Of a stretch of DNA of 64,000 bases, positions 18,201 to 27,574 are shown one piece after another. Under the pieces are notes generated by a model. That model was not told the DNA's origin. It saw nothing but the letters and a program-made list of their open reading frames with translations, and did not search any database. The position numbers and the translations under genes are program-made. Position 1 is the first letter of the stretch; each line of letters begins with the position of its first letter. The stretch is from the NCBI GenBank assembly GCA_942491955.1, contig CALOCV010000008.1, positions 11,221 through 75,220 on the forward strand, read 5' to 3'. The stretch is from CALOCV01 sp942491955. GTDB lineage: Bacteria; Chlamydiota; Chlamydiia; Chlamydiales; CALOCV01.

Positions 18201-21200
18201 ACAACGCTCACCTCTTCTGAGGCGGAACTCATCACAATTGCCCGCTTTGTCTTGCGAGGAACCCGCCTAATCGACAAAACACGACTGCCGAACGAGAAGA
18301 AGAGATTCAATACATCCTCGATAAATGGAGTCACCCGATTCAAAAACAATGTACTGCATCCCCTGATTTTCGCAATGCCCTATTAGAAAAAATTGCCTGG
18401 TCGCTTGGAATCGATCTCCCACAAGAAAAAAAGTGGATAGACGGGAAAAATGGGTATCAGATCGGCGACTACGAATGGGATCTTTCTCAAGGTTTGTTTA
18501 CAAATCACGCTGATGGCACGACCAACCGACCCTTCTCCTCAGAAATTTTGAACAATAAAAGCATCCAAGAGGCTTTTTCCACGCAGCCTCTCTCTTCTGT
18601 TCCCGTCCAAACCAAAGCGGAACAAAAGGAAATGCACTATTTTTTTACCGATGCAAGCGAACAGCCTTCAAGAATTATCGAAAAAGGGGGTAAACACAAA
18701 ATCTACAAGGAACTTTGGATTAACAATCAAAAAAAAGTGGTCCAATTCCTACCTCGTCGGGCAATCATCCCTCAAGAACTCTCTACCTCTTCTTTTAATT
18801 CCCTATCCTCAGTAAAAGAGTGGATCCAAATGCTTTGGAGATGGATCCAACACTCTTCGCGTCCTCCCTTCCCATCCTTTCTCAAAAATGCCGATTTCCG
18901 CTTCTGGGTCGACCCATCCGACTCCAACCAAGTGTTCGTGTGTAATAAGGAAGGATCTCCTCTCTATCAGCTTCAATTCTCTCGCAAGTTGGGCGGCTAC
19001 CGCGTGTTAAAGCAAGGAGCCGACTTGAGACAGGGAACGCATCCGATTCTCTTTCAAAAAATCGAAAGACTTGCTGATGCATCGCATCCCGTTTGGAAAG
19101 CTCTTACCCGCTTTGAAGATCAAAAAAATATCCTCGTCTGGAAAACGCTAAAGGGAGAGGTCGACCGCATTGAGCTCTTCCGCTTCGACCTCTCTTTCCG
19201 CAAACAAGGAGATGCTCTCATCTGTCTCCATCCCGATTATAAAGGGTGGATTCTTCGAAAAGAAGACCTTAATTCTCTTGCTACAAAAGAGGTGCCGGGA
19301 GCCTTGGTCCTCTCTCACCCCGAACAGAAGGAGAGAAAAAAAATCCTCCTTCCAAAGCACCAATTCCGCGAGGGTGTGCTCTCTCGATCCTCTTCTCCCA
19401 TACGCCAATTTCTCTACATGTTGTTTTGCTGGATCAAAAAGCGCATTCCATCCAGCGTCCATCACGACCCCTTCCACTTTTTTCACTTTGATGAAACCAC
19501 GCCACACGTACCCCTTCTCGCTTTCGATAGCAATCCCCATACACTCGCTTGGACAACCCCATCCTCGAAAAAAAACGAAGAGTTATTATATGTAGCCCAG
19601 GTGTGTTGCCATGTAGGCAATTGGAGCCGCGCTTTGGAATTCATCGAACAGACCAAACACACTCTTTCTGATCAGCTATCTTCCGAAGAAGAGAAAGCCA
19701 TCGAACACATATTGACCCACCCTTTTAGCACACCAGAGAGTTGTGGAGTAAAACTCCACGCCGCTCTCCTTTCATTGCCACGCCTCTCTCCTAGTAAAAA
19801 ACAAAAAAGAGAAATTTTTCTCATCGCTTTGTATAAAAAATACCTGGAATATGGACATAAAATTCCTCACCGATTCCGATTAAAAAAAGAACAGGAGAGC
19901 CTTCTGTTTTCCCTCATGTATCGTCATGAACCCCAATGGGCCCTTTCCCACTTTCCGCTTCTCTGCCCGACAGAGTCCCACCCCCATCCGGTACAGCAAG
20001 CACAGATCAAAGGACGAGTTCAGAACAAAAAAACGCTTCCTAAGGCGACCGAAATCAATGCCATCGCAAATGCTGTCCTTAACAGCTTAAAAAACCAAAA
20101 AAAACAAGAAAGAGAAGCAAAAAAACAAAATCTTAGAACACGATGCTTTCGACGCCTTTTTTCGCTTGATAAGAAGCAAGCTTTATTCGATCAAAAAAGT
20201 GGAAGATGGCTCATGCATCAATTTGATACGGTCTACGACACGGTACGCAATCGACCACTAAACGACAAAGAATTTTTACAAAAAGAGGCATTGCTGCTCT
20301 CCGTGAGAGAAGGAGAGAAGGAGAATCCCTTTTTCACCCAAGATGAACCCGTAACTCCTCTCTTGAAGGAATATCTGCTCTGGATTATCGACCTCCGCCG
20401 GACAAGAAATGTGCAAAGCGATGCTTTCCCTCTTTTTGATCTCTCCTTCAAAGAAGAAGAACTCGAAAATAGATCACCCGATGCGGACCAAAACAAACAA
20501 AAAACAACGCAATTATTTTTTGAGAATTTACACAAACTCATCTCTTCTCATTTTTCTGAAGAAGACGGGACTCCATTAGATACCTCTCCAACAAAAGAAC
20601 AGATGCATTCCCTTCTCCCCCTTCTTTCAGAATACTTAGGTCCTCAGTTTCCCTCTTTTCTCAATGCCATTTCCGAATCGGAATCGGATCTCTTTCCAAC
20701 CCGTCACAAAAACACGACTCCAGTATCCATCTCCCTACCTAAAATAGAACCGTGTGGGGGTGCTTTGTTTGAAAAGAAAGACGTGGAAGAATTATTTCAA
20801 AGTGTCCCAGCCCTTTCCAAAGAGATCCATCATATCCCCAACCTCTCCCTCTTAGAACAAGAAACAGAGCCCGCCATCCTAGCCGAAAAGGAAAAAATCC
20901 TTAAAGAGGTTCAAATCGCTCTAGATAGGAAAAAAGACCAGAACATCCATGTGCTCAAAAGTGAAGAGGATCGGAAAAAATGCCTTGAACAGCTTCTCAA
21001 AAAACAAAGCGATGCTACGCAATGCGAAGAAAACAAACGACAAGCGCTTCTCGACTTTTTCTCTCTTAACAGCTCTGCACTGCACCAATTGCAAAAAACG
21101 GCCGGTTTCATCCCCTCAACCGAGGTGGCTGATATTTTGCGGGCTTGTTTGCAAAACGATTGGGCAAGCATAGAAAAGGCCCTCCCACTAGGAAAAACCA

Positions 21201-24200
21201 AAGAAGAGATCTTTACTCTTGTCCTCGATTATATCGATGCCGCATCGCAAAAAATACGCTGCCATAAAGCGCTTGCTCTTTTAAAAGAGATGGATCCTGC
21301 AATAGGTGGCGTTCAAGAAGATGCTTCCGAACGGCTCTATCAAATTCTCACATCAGAACGCCACTACGATCCCAAAGAACACCCCTATCTCGCTGCGTTT
21401 GAGATGTATCTTGGCTTTACCCTTCGATCAAACCAACTAAAAACGATCGTCGAGATGGTTCATAATCCCAATGCCATCAAACAGGCCGAGACGGGTTCTG
21501 GAAAGACGACAGTCATTCAATTTCTCAAAGCGTTAATGATAGCAAATGGAGAAAACCTCAGCACTGTCGTGTTACCAAAGGATTTGTTTAAGGAAAATGT
21601 TGCCTATATTCAAGAAAACTTGGGCAAACTCTACGAAAGAAATACCTACTCTCTTATTTTTAGTGAGGAAACGCCTCTTACTTTAGGTAATCGATCGATT
21701 TTCCAAGATATGCATCACCACTTAATCCAAACCATCCAACATCGAGGAGTCGTTGCCACCACGCGGGAAAGCATTCAAGCATTGCAGAAAAGTTTCATCA
21801 AACAAGTGCATCGCTTTAACCTCACCCATCAACTCGATGACAAGCAAAGATCTCATTTGATCTATTCGGCAAAAATTTTAGAACTTTTTCAGGAAAACTC
21901 CCTCTTCCATATCGATGAGTTTGATTCCCTCCTCTCTCCGAAACAACGGCAAGATTTAGGTCTTTCCAACGGAAAAATGATTCATTATCCGAATTTCTAT
22001 CGAGAAGAGGCTCTTCGCATCTATCGAAAGTTGTCCCAAATAGAAAACTTGGGATTAAAAACGAACACACAAGCTGAACGGTTTGCCCAATATGGTCCAG
22101 CAGCAATGGAACAAGTCGCCAAAGAACGCGTTCAAGAGTGGGAAAAAGAGGGAATCGCACACGCACATCTTTTGGACTATTTCTTCTCCCGGTTGGACCC
22201 AGCACAAGAAAAGGCCTTTTTAAGTGAAATCCAAGTAACACCCGATCAACAAGACCGATTGGCTGTAATCAAAGACCTCTTCTCCACATTCATCCCATTA
22301 GCTTTACAGAAGAAAGAAGATGGAAAATATAAGAGATCGGCCAATGGTTCTGACACCGTGAACTGTTCCACTCCTCAAAATCCTCGGGAAGGGAGTAGAC
22401 CCAAAGAAACCCTTGAGACCATCTGCTATACGATCCAAGACTACCTCTACCAAGGAATTTCCTCAATCAAAGTGCAAAATGTCGTCCGTCATTTTTGCCA
22501 ATTAGCAGACCGCGAGCTTCAGCCTCTTTGCAGCGATCTAAAAGAGGATAAAGACAAATCCACGTCTTCTCCTATATCGATCGATCAAACGCAAGCAGCA
22601 CGACAATTCCAAAAACAATTTTCTCGAGAAAATGCCCCTTTCCTCCTCTCTTCATTCTCCGCTAAAAATAACGAACAAGCAATTCAAGAACTCACCCAAT
22701 GGATCCATCATAACGAAGAAAAAAAATGGGAGTTTCTCGAAGAACAACTGAGCCGCATTTCTGATTATGCGGCAAAAATCAGCTGTACCTCAGCAAACTT
22801 TGTCTCCATGGCTCGTTCTGTCGGAGGGGCCTCCGCAACGACGGGGAATCCCTTAGCTTACCCGGAAAAAATCCATCACGCCACAGTAACCGAACCTGGA
22901 ACGGTAGGAGAAATGATTCTCAACCTCCAATCGAAAGTGGCTCATAGAAATATCGAGACTTTCTCTCCCGAAAAGCCCCTCTCTTTCCTTCTCAAACAAG
23001 TGCAAGAAAATAACGTCCACTCTCTTGTCGATGGAAGCATTGCTTTTACGGGAATCGACGCAAAAACAGCAGCAGAGAAAATCCTCGATCACCTTCCCAC
23101 AACAACCCCTATTCAAGGGGTGGTCTTCTTTGATAACAACAACGTCCAGCGCATCATGACAAGAGACAAAAAAATTCACAATCTCAACAACGTTCCCATC
23201 TCTTCTCATGAACGAAGTATGGTTCTCTTAAGCGCTCACGCAAGAGGAGCTGATGTCCAAATCGGTACAAACAACCACATCCTCGTCCTAGCTAATACGT
23301 CGATGCCACTGGAAGAAATTCTCCAAACTGCGGGACGCTCCCGCGTCAAGAATGACATCACCATCGGTCTACCCCAAGGAAGCAAGGCCTCTACCTTAGA
23401 CGACTTGATCGCATTGGGCATTCTTAAAGGAGCATTAGCGGGATCTGATGATCTCGTTCGAGCGAAGTTACAGGAATTTGACGACATCGTACGCCACGAC
23501 ATGCTCTCTCACTTGATTGCTTTAACCGCATCCATTTCACCAGGAAAAGAGGATGAGATCGCTCAATTGTTTCAAAAATACCAAAACGATTCCTTTCGAC
23601 AATTCCTCGTGCAAGATCGCCAAAAAGAATTTAAACCCGATGGCTCTTATGAACCAGGAACGTATTTTGCAATTCATGGCGCCATAACGCGCAAAGATAA
23701 GTCACCTAAAGGGGTGTGTAAAGCATCGATTCAAGAGTTGCATGATATCGCCAAAAATTTAGACTTACACGATGCCACTGCAAAACTTTTGCACTGGAAA
23801 ATCCTCTTTGAAGCACACGATCTTTTATCCGGTGAACTTGCCAAGTCGAATGATGTAGAGCTTCTTTCTACTTATTCTGACCCACTCGGACAACTCCAAA
23901 AAGGACTCTCGCTATCGACACAAAAGCAAGCTTTATCTCGTTTACGAAAACTGGATGAAATGCTTCGTCAAATGCCGACATTTATAGAAGGAAAAGAGGC
24001 TCCAGAACTTGAAACAAGCGTCGACTTAGATACAGAGAGAGAAGCAGAAAGCGAGATAGAAGTCGATCGACAAGTCGATATGCATGTCACACAAGAACAA
24101 ACAAAAAAACAACCCTATTACCTCGACTGGGTTGAAGATACATACAACACCCTTTCAAATACCCCTCGCAAATTCCATCTCCACTCGTTTAAAGAAAACC

Positions 24201-24793
24201 TTCTCTCTACCTATGATCCACTCATCCAATCGACAGAAAACATCCATCCTTTGGGAAGAAAAACATGGGCGGACCCCGTTTTCCACAGAACCCCTCACGA
24301 TCGACTACAAACGCCACTCGATTGTATTGAATTTCAATTCGATCCTAGCAATGGTCAGTGCACAAAAATTGTCGTGGAAGACCCTCTTGATGCCGCTAAA
24401 AACGGTTATTATGGCAGAAACGGTCTACACTGGGCCGTTACGTATAGCCTTCGCTCCAATCAATTTTTCCGACGCCTCCAACTCGTCGAAAAAGATGGAA
24501 AAAAACAGTTGATTCCCATCGAATCGATTCCAAAAGAGTGGCTTATCCCTCTCGCTCCTTATATTGCGCAAATTCGTTTTGAAAATGGGGAATACCAAAA
24601 ATCTCAGTATCGGGATGGACAATGGGAAGCCCTAGAAGAATGGCTATCAAAACAACCTGTGGATCGAGCAGAAAAATATTTTGTTCAAGAAATTCTAAAA
24701 CACCGTCCCGACGATCTGCGCAACTATCAGGCAAGCGATTTACAAAAATTCTTTACTAATTCGAAAGAAGTCCAAGCGTTTTGGCCTTCTTAG
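15249..24793 (+). pseudogene. Giant DUF3638-type protein gene with three frameshifts
   Basis: About 9.5 kb that would encode roughly 3,180 aa if repaired. Frame breaks: (1) near 15862, where CCAGGGGTTGG would read IPGGWMTPIP with one more G; (2) near 16148, in a C-run, joining LHALLHP to FSNRLAPP with one base fewer; (3) near 18282, joining RLIDKT to TAEREEEIQYILDKW with one more base. On both sides the conceptual protein continues without loss. The family (large proteins in environmental chlamydiae and eukaryotes) carries a helicase-like core, here in the intact 3' part. Three breaks in one gene suggest decay, but two lie in homopolymers, so base errors are possible. Start codon uncertain; AT-rich DNA precedes it. 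Confidence 0.75.
18494..24793 (+). CDS. Intact C-terminal open frame of the DUF3638-type protein, SF2 helicase-like core
   Basis: 2,099 codons without a stop; the frame is open upstream to about 18283, so TTG 18494 is only the first formal start. SF2-like motifs are visible in order: motif I QAETGSGKTTVIQF (about residue 995-1010), motif II HIDEFDSLL (about 1138), motif III-like GGASATTGNP, and motif VI QTAGRSRVK (about 1610). Near the C-terminus is a charged stretch (DTEREAESEIEVDRQVD). Together these suggest an ATP-driven remodeller of nucleic acid or protein, related in layout to helicases and SecA; this is inference. No signal peptide or membrane span is seen. The end overlaps the convergent ThyX-like gene by 38 bases. 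Confidence 0.75.
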   Translation: MFTNHADGTTNRPFSSEILNNKSIQEAFSTQPLSSVPVQTKAEQKEMHYFFTDASEQPSRIIEKGGKHKIYKELWINNQKKVVQFLPRRAIIPQELSTSSFNSLSSVKEWIQMLWRWIQHSSRPPFPSFLKNADFRFWVDPSDSNQVFVCNKEGSPLYQLQFSRKLGGYRVLKQGADLRQGTHPILFQKIERLADASHPVWKALTRFEDQKNILVWKTLKGEVDRIELFRFDLSFRKQGDALICLHPDYKGWILRKEDLNSLATKEVPGALVLSHPEQKERKKILLPKHQFREGVLSRSSSPIRQFLYMLFCWIKKRIPSSVHHDPFHFFHFDETTPHVPLLAFDSNPHTLAWTTPSSKKNEELLYVAQVCCHVGNWSRALEFIEQTKHTLSDQLSSEEEKAIEHILTHPFSTPESCGVKLHAALLSLPRLSPSKKQKREIFLIALYKKYLEYGHKIPHRFRLKKEQESLLFSLMYRHEPQWALSHFPLLCPTESHPHPVQQAQIKGRVQNKKTLPKATEINAIANAVLNSLKNQKKQEREAKKQNLRTRCFRRLFSLDKKQALFDQKSGRWLMHQFDTVYDTVRNRPLNDKEFLQKEALLLSVREGEKENPFFTQDEPVTPLLKEYLLWIIDLRRTRNVQSDAFPLFDLSFKEEELENRSPDADQNKQKTTQLFFENLHKLISSHFSEEDGTPLDTSPTKEQMHSLLPLLSEYLGPQFPSFLNAISESESDLFPTRHKNTTPVSISLPKIEPCGGALFEKKDVEELFQSVPALSKEIHHIPNLSLLEQETEPAILAEKEKILKEVQIALDRKKDQNIHVLKSEEDRKKCLEQLLKKQSDATQCEENKRQALLDFFSLNSSALHQLQKTAGFIPSTEVADILRACLQNDWASIEKALPLGKTKEEIFTLVLDYIDAASQKIRCHKALALLKEMDPAIGGVQEDASERLYQILTSERHYDPKEHPYLAAFEMYLGFTLRSNQLKTIVEMVHNPNAIKQAETGSGKTTVIQFLKALMIANGENLSTVVLPKDLFKENVAYIQENLGKLYERNTYSLIFSEETPLTLGNRSIFQDMHHHLIQTIQHRGVVATTRESIQALQKSFIKQVHRFNLTHQLDDKQRSHLIYSAKILELFQENSLFHIDEFDSLLSPKQRQDLGLSNGKMIHYPNFYREEALRIYRKLSQIENLGLKTNTQAERFAQYGPAAMEQVAKERVQEWEKEGIAHAHLLDYFFSRLDPAQEKAFLSEIQVTPDQQDRLAVIKDLFSTFIPLALQKKEDGKYKRSANGSDTVNCSTPQNPREGSRPKETLETICYTIQDYLYQGISSIKVQNVVRHFCQLADRELQPLCSDLKEDKDKSTSSPISIDQTQAARQFQKQFSRENAPFLLSSFSAKNNEQAIQELTQWIHHNEEKKWEFLEEQLSRISDYAAKISCTSANFVSMARSVGGASATTGNPLAYPEKIHHATVTEPGTVGEMILNLQSKVAHRNIETFSPEKPLSFLLKQVQENNVHSLVDGSIAFTGIDAKTAAEKILDHLPTTTPIQGVVFFDNNNVQRIMTRDKKIHNLNNVPISSHERSMVLLSAHARGADVQIGTNNHILVLANTSMPLEEILQTAGRSRVKNDITIGLPQGSKASTLDDLIALGILKGALAGSDDLVRAKLQEFDDIVRHDMLSHLIALTASISPGKEDEIAQLFQKYQNDSFRQFLVQDRQKEFKPDGSYEPGTYFAIHGAITRKDKSPKGVCKASIQELHDIAKNLDLHDATAKLLHWKILFEAHDLLSGELAKSNDVELLSTYSDPLGQLQKGLSLSTQKQALSRLRKLDEMLRQMPTFIEGKEAPELETSVDLDTEREAESEIEVDRQVDMHVTQEQTKKQPYYLDWVEDTYNTLSNTPRKFHLHSFKENLLSTYDPLIQSTENIHPLGRKTWADPVFHRTPHDRLQTPLDCIEFQFDPSNGQCTKIVVEDPLDAAKNGYYGRNGLHWAVTYSLRSNQFFRRLQLVEKDGKKQLIPIESIPKEWLIPLAPYIAQIRFENGEYQKSQYRDGQWEALEEWLSKQPVDRAEKYFVQEILKHRPDDLRNYQASDLQKFFTNSKEVQAFWPS

Positions 24794-26411
24794 CTTTCCT
24801 CTGTTCCTGATCCATCCTTCCCAAATCGTATCCCTCATAGTCAACAAAGCGGAAAAAACGTTCAAATTCAGGAAAGACATCACATACCTGCCGCGCCATG
24901 ACTTGAGCAATCATGCGATAAGTCGGATGGCCCGCAGGGGCGGAACGGAGCTCGCATAGCCACTGTAGAGCTCGCAAGTTCACATGGAAATACCAACGTA
25001 CGTTATAGCCCATCGGAACAACATACTGCGCCTCTTCAGGAAGTTCTGTCGCAATTTGATCATAGACCTCTTTGGCACGGAGCATGACACGCTTGTATTC
25101 TCCCTCTTCTGACATTCCCTCCAACTCAGGAGGAATATAAAAGCCATAATCGCATGACAACAGCTGTCTTTCTTGCGTCAGAAGGCGATGGCGATGCAAG
25201 TCGCGATAGGCGCCAAAATCACTCACCATTTCAAAGGTGAACGTCGCATGCTCTAGAGCACGTGGCGACTTATGCCTACGGTTCTCTCTTGCATTGCACC
25301 CCGCATCGAGAATCCGCGCAATCTCTTCCTGCCCTAAAGAAGAGACGTGTTGATAGAGATCTTGAAAACTTTTATTAGAAAACGCAAAAAGGAGTGCCGC
25401 TGCCACTTTTTTAACTCCATCGTGATCATAATCGATTAAGGAAACACCTTGTTCCATTGTGCGCTCAGAAAAGGAAGTCTGTTCTGCAGTAACAAGACGT
25501 AATTCCGTCTGCATCGCATCGTAGAATTGTGCAAAATTTTCCTGTGTTGGATGAGAAGGTTCGGCACGTCGAACAAAAGAAGGAATGATTTTCGCCAACT
25601 CTTCATAGGAGTGTTTTCCCAGTTCTTGCAGTTCCGTCAAATTTTGGCATTGGAGTTTGTTAATGAGTGCATCGAAGAAACGACCATTGCCATACACCCC
25701 CATGTTGGTCAATGTGCTCGCTGGCAGGAGCCCACGAAGAGCATCGAGTACTTTTGCGCGAAGAGCCGCTTTGTAGGCTCCAGGAGACGTATTGGGATCG
25801 TGAGGAAAATTTTTCTGAATTTTTTCTGTCAGAGGAGGGATAAGACGACTATATGTCGAGAACAAATCGTTACACATCTCGATATAGATATCTCGATAGG
25901 CCGATGTCATTAGGATAGGTTCTCGATAAAATCGGTACTCCCCATGAAGTTTTTGATCAAAGTGGATATACCGCGTCGATTTTTCTAAAGGAGATCCCCC
26001 TATCCGATGATCTTCGACAGCTTTTGCTGCAATCATCGAAACATTCTCAACAGCTAGATGAGCACCACCCAACTCACCGATCGAATCATCTCCATAACCA
26101 TCGAGGATCCGATCATAAAAATTTTGTGCCTTTTGTATCGCAAGAGATTGTCGATCTAAAACCGAGCTCTCCTTGTCGGTGATACCAGCAATATCGGAAA
26201 ATCCAGAATCTTCTGATTTTAAAATAAATTCCTTAAGAAGAAGGGAGCGAAGACCCAGCGATGAACGCGAATAACGGGAAAAAAGAGCCCCCTTAATCAC
26301 TTCAGGAAGATTATGCAAAGCAAAAATCGGTCTCGATGTATTCGTCACATACCGCTCGAGGATTTTCTTCTCTTCTTCGCTAAACGTCTCATATTCTTGT
26401 TCGGTCATCAT
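24756..26411 (-). CDS. ThyX-family (flavin-dependent thymidylate synthase-like) protein, two-domain
   Basis: 551 aa, about twice the usual ThyX length. Two ThyX-like halves are visible. The N-terminal half has ELGGAHLAVENVSMIAAKAVEDHR followed by GSPLEKSTRYIHFD, matching the HR...S....S.RY signature. The C-terminal half has DLHRHRLLTQERQLLSCDYG and LRALQWLCELRS. ThyX makes dTMP from dUMP using FAD and methylene-tetrahydrofolate. Whether this tandem form keeps that activity is unknown, because active sites in ThyX are built across subunits. ATG 26411 has TAGGTGA upstream. Convergent with the giant gene. Confidence 0.75.
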   Translation of the reverse strand: MMTEQEYETFSEEEKKILERYVTNTSRPIFALHNLPEVIKGALFSRYSRSSLGLRSLLLKEFILKSEDSGFSDIAGITDKESSVLDRQSLAIQKAQNFYDRILDGYGDDSIGELGGAHLAVENVSMIAAKAVEDHRIGGSPLEKSTRYIHFDQKLHGEYRFYREPILMTSAYRDIYIEMCNDLFSTYSRLIPPLTEKIQKNFPHDPNTSPGAYKAALRAKVLDALRGLLPASTLTNMGVYGNGRFFDALINKLQCQNLTELQELGKHSYEELAKIIPSFVRRAEPSHPTQENFAQFYDAMQTELRLVTAEQTSFSERTMEQGVSLIDYDHDGVKKVAAALLFAFSNKSFQDLYQHVSSLGQEEIARILDAGCNARENRRHKSPRALEHATFTFEMVSDFGAYRDLHRHRLLTQERQLLSCDYGFYIPPELEGMSEEGEYKRVMLRAKEVYDQIATELPEEAQYVVPMGYNVRWYFHVNLRALQWLCELRSAPAGHPTYRMIAQVMARQVCDVFPEFERFFRFVDYEGYDLGRMDQEQRKAKKAKTLGLLSN

Positions 26412-26520
26412 TCACCTAATCCTAATAGAAATCACGGCAACTAGACTGCCATACTTGCCCTGTTGTTGCAAGAGTTTCTTAAGAGGAGCCGACAATCCAT
26501 TTTTTTTGTATTATGTTTTC

Positions 26521-27393
26521 ATGACACACGAAGAATCGATTGCATGGGACCAAAAAGGATGGATCGTTGGCCCCAATGAAACAGAGGAAGAATACAAAAA
26601 ACGCGTTGCCTTTGGCTCGCAGGAAATCCAAGAACTCCAGAAAAACATCGACGATGAGCTCCCTTTCATCCCCCCCTCAAGCGCCAAAACAACGTACTAC
26701 GCTTCTCCCATCAAATCCATCCAAGCACAATACGATATCGCTCCCGACTGGGTCCCCCTCCTCTTTCATAACAAAGGCCTCTCCCCTTGGCACGGTGGGT
26801 GCGCATGGATTTATACCCTATCCGATGAACATCCCTGCTCCGCTTTCTTACAACTCCGTCGTTCTTTTGCAAAAAAGGATAAACTTTGGGGAATTGTCCG
26901 CCGCGATGAAGTCATTGCTCATGAAATGGTCCACGTGGCTCGTATGGCATTTGAAGAACCCAGGTTTGAAGAGCTATTCGCCTACCATACCTCCTTCTCA
27001 CGATGGCGGCGATGGTGGGGCCCCATTCTGCAATCGCCTTGGGAAGCCCATCTCTTTCTCTTCTCAATCGCCATTCCACTCTTATGCACCCTCGTTGGAA
27101 CCTTTTATGGAATCGACGCTGTTGTTCAATGGGGATTTGGCCTATTGATTTTTCCCCTCTCTCTCACCACCATGGGAACATGGCGTCTTACTTATAAGCA
27201 CAACATACTCAACAAGTGCCTGAAACAACTCTCCCTATTTCTCCCTAAACCGGCAGTCTGGAGTGTGGCTCTCCGTCTTACCGATCATGAAATTCGTCGT
27301 TTTGGGAAAATGTCCCCCGATGCCATACGCAACTACGCCCGACAAAATCAAGAATTTCGTTGGAAAATCCTCTCATCACGATGGGGTTTTTAG
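26521..27393 (+). CDS. Membrane protein with HExxH zinc-protease motif
   Basis: 290 aa from ATG 26521 (MTHEESIAWDQKGWIVG); the frame is open 22 codons further but without a better start. A zinc-metalloprotease signature stands at about residues 139-143 (DEVIAHEMVHVARMAFEE), followed within 20 residues by acidic candidates for a third ligand. About 30 residues later come two membrane segments (LFLFSIAIPLLCTLVGTFYG and WGFGLLIFPLSLTTMG). The C-terminus is charged. I recognise no named family. A membrane-anchored peptidase or a structural relative is likely. The sequence ends 25 bases before a repeat and an IS. Confidence 0.6.
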   Translation: MTHEESIAWDQKGWIVGPNETEEEYKKRVAFGSQEIQELQKNIDDELPFIPPSSAKTTYYASPIKSIQAQYDIAPDWVPLLFHNKGLSPWHGGCAWIYTLSDEHPCSAFLQLRRSFAKKDKLWGIVRRDEVIAHEMVHVARMAFEEPRFEELFAYHTSFSRWRRWWGPILQSPWEAHLFLFSIAIPLLCTLVGTFYGIDAVVQWGFGLLIFPLSLTTMGTWRLTYKHNILNKCLKQLSLFLPKPAVWSVALRLTDHEIRRFGKMSPDAIRNYARQNQEFRWKILSSRWGF

Positions 27394-27418
27394 AGCCATT
27401 CCCACTGTGGGTGCCTTG

Positions 27419-27556
27419 GGGCGTGTCATCAATTGGATGGATTTGTAGATCGTGGTAGATAGATTTGACGATGGATCGTGTGGAAGCCGAAGCAAACTGC
27501 AATCCGTTAGCGAGGCTGAACACGATTTATGGTAGTTAGATACCGTGAGATGCGCA
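27419..27556. mobile_element. Family-2 repeat, left part only
   Basis: Begins with GGCGTGTCATCAATTGG and continues with sequence shared with 47931-48091 (GTGTGGAAGCCGAAGCAAAC, then GAGGCTGAAC and GAGATGC). The right terminal repeat is missing: the match stops just before the IS5-family element starts, so the IS probably inserted into or deleted the end of this copy. Confidence 0.7.
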
Positions 27557-27574
27557 CTGGCAGATGAATGGCCT

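Noticed and set aside
26540..27148. 202-aa plus ORF overlapping the HExxH membrane gene
   Set aside because: Low-complexity Ser/Pro/Thr translation typical of a shifted frame.
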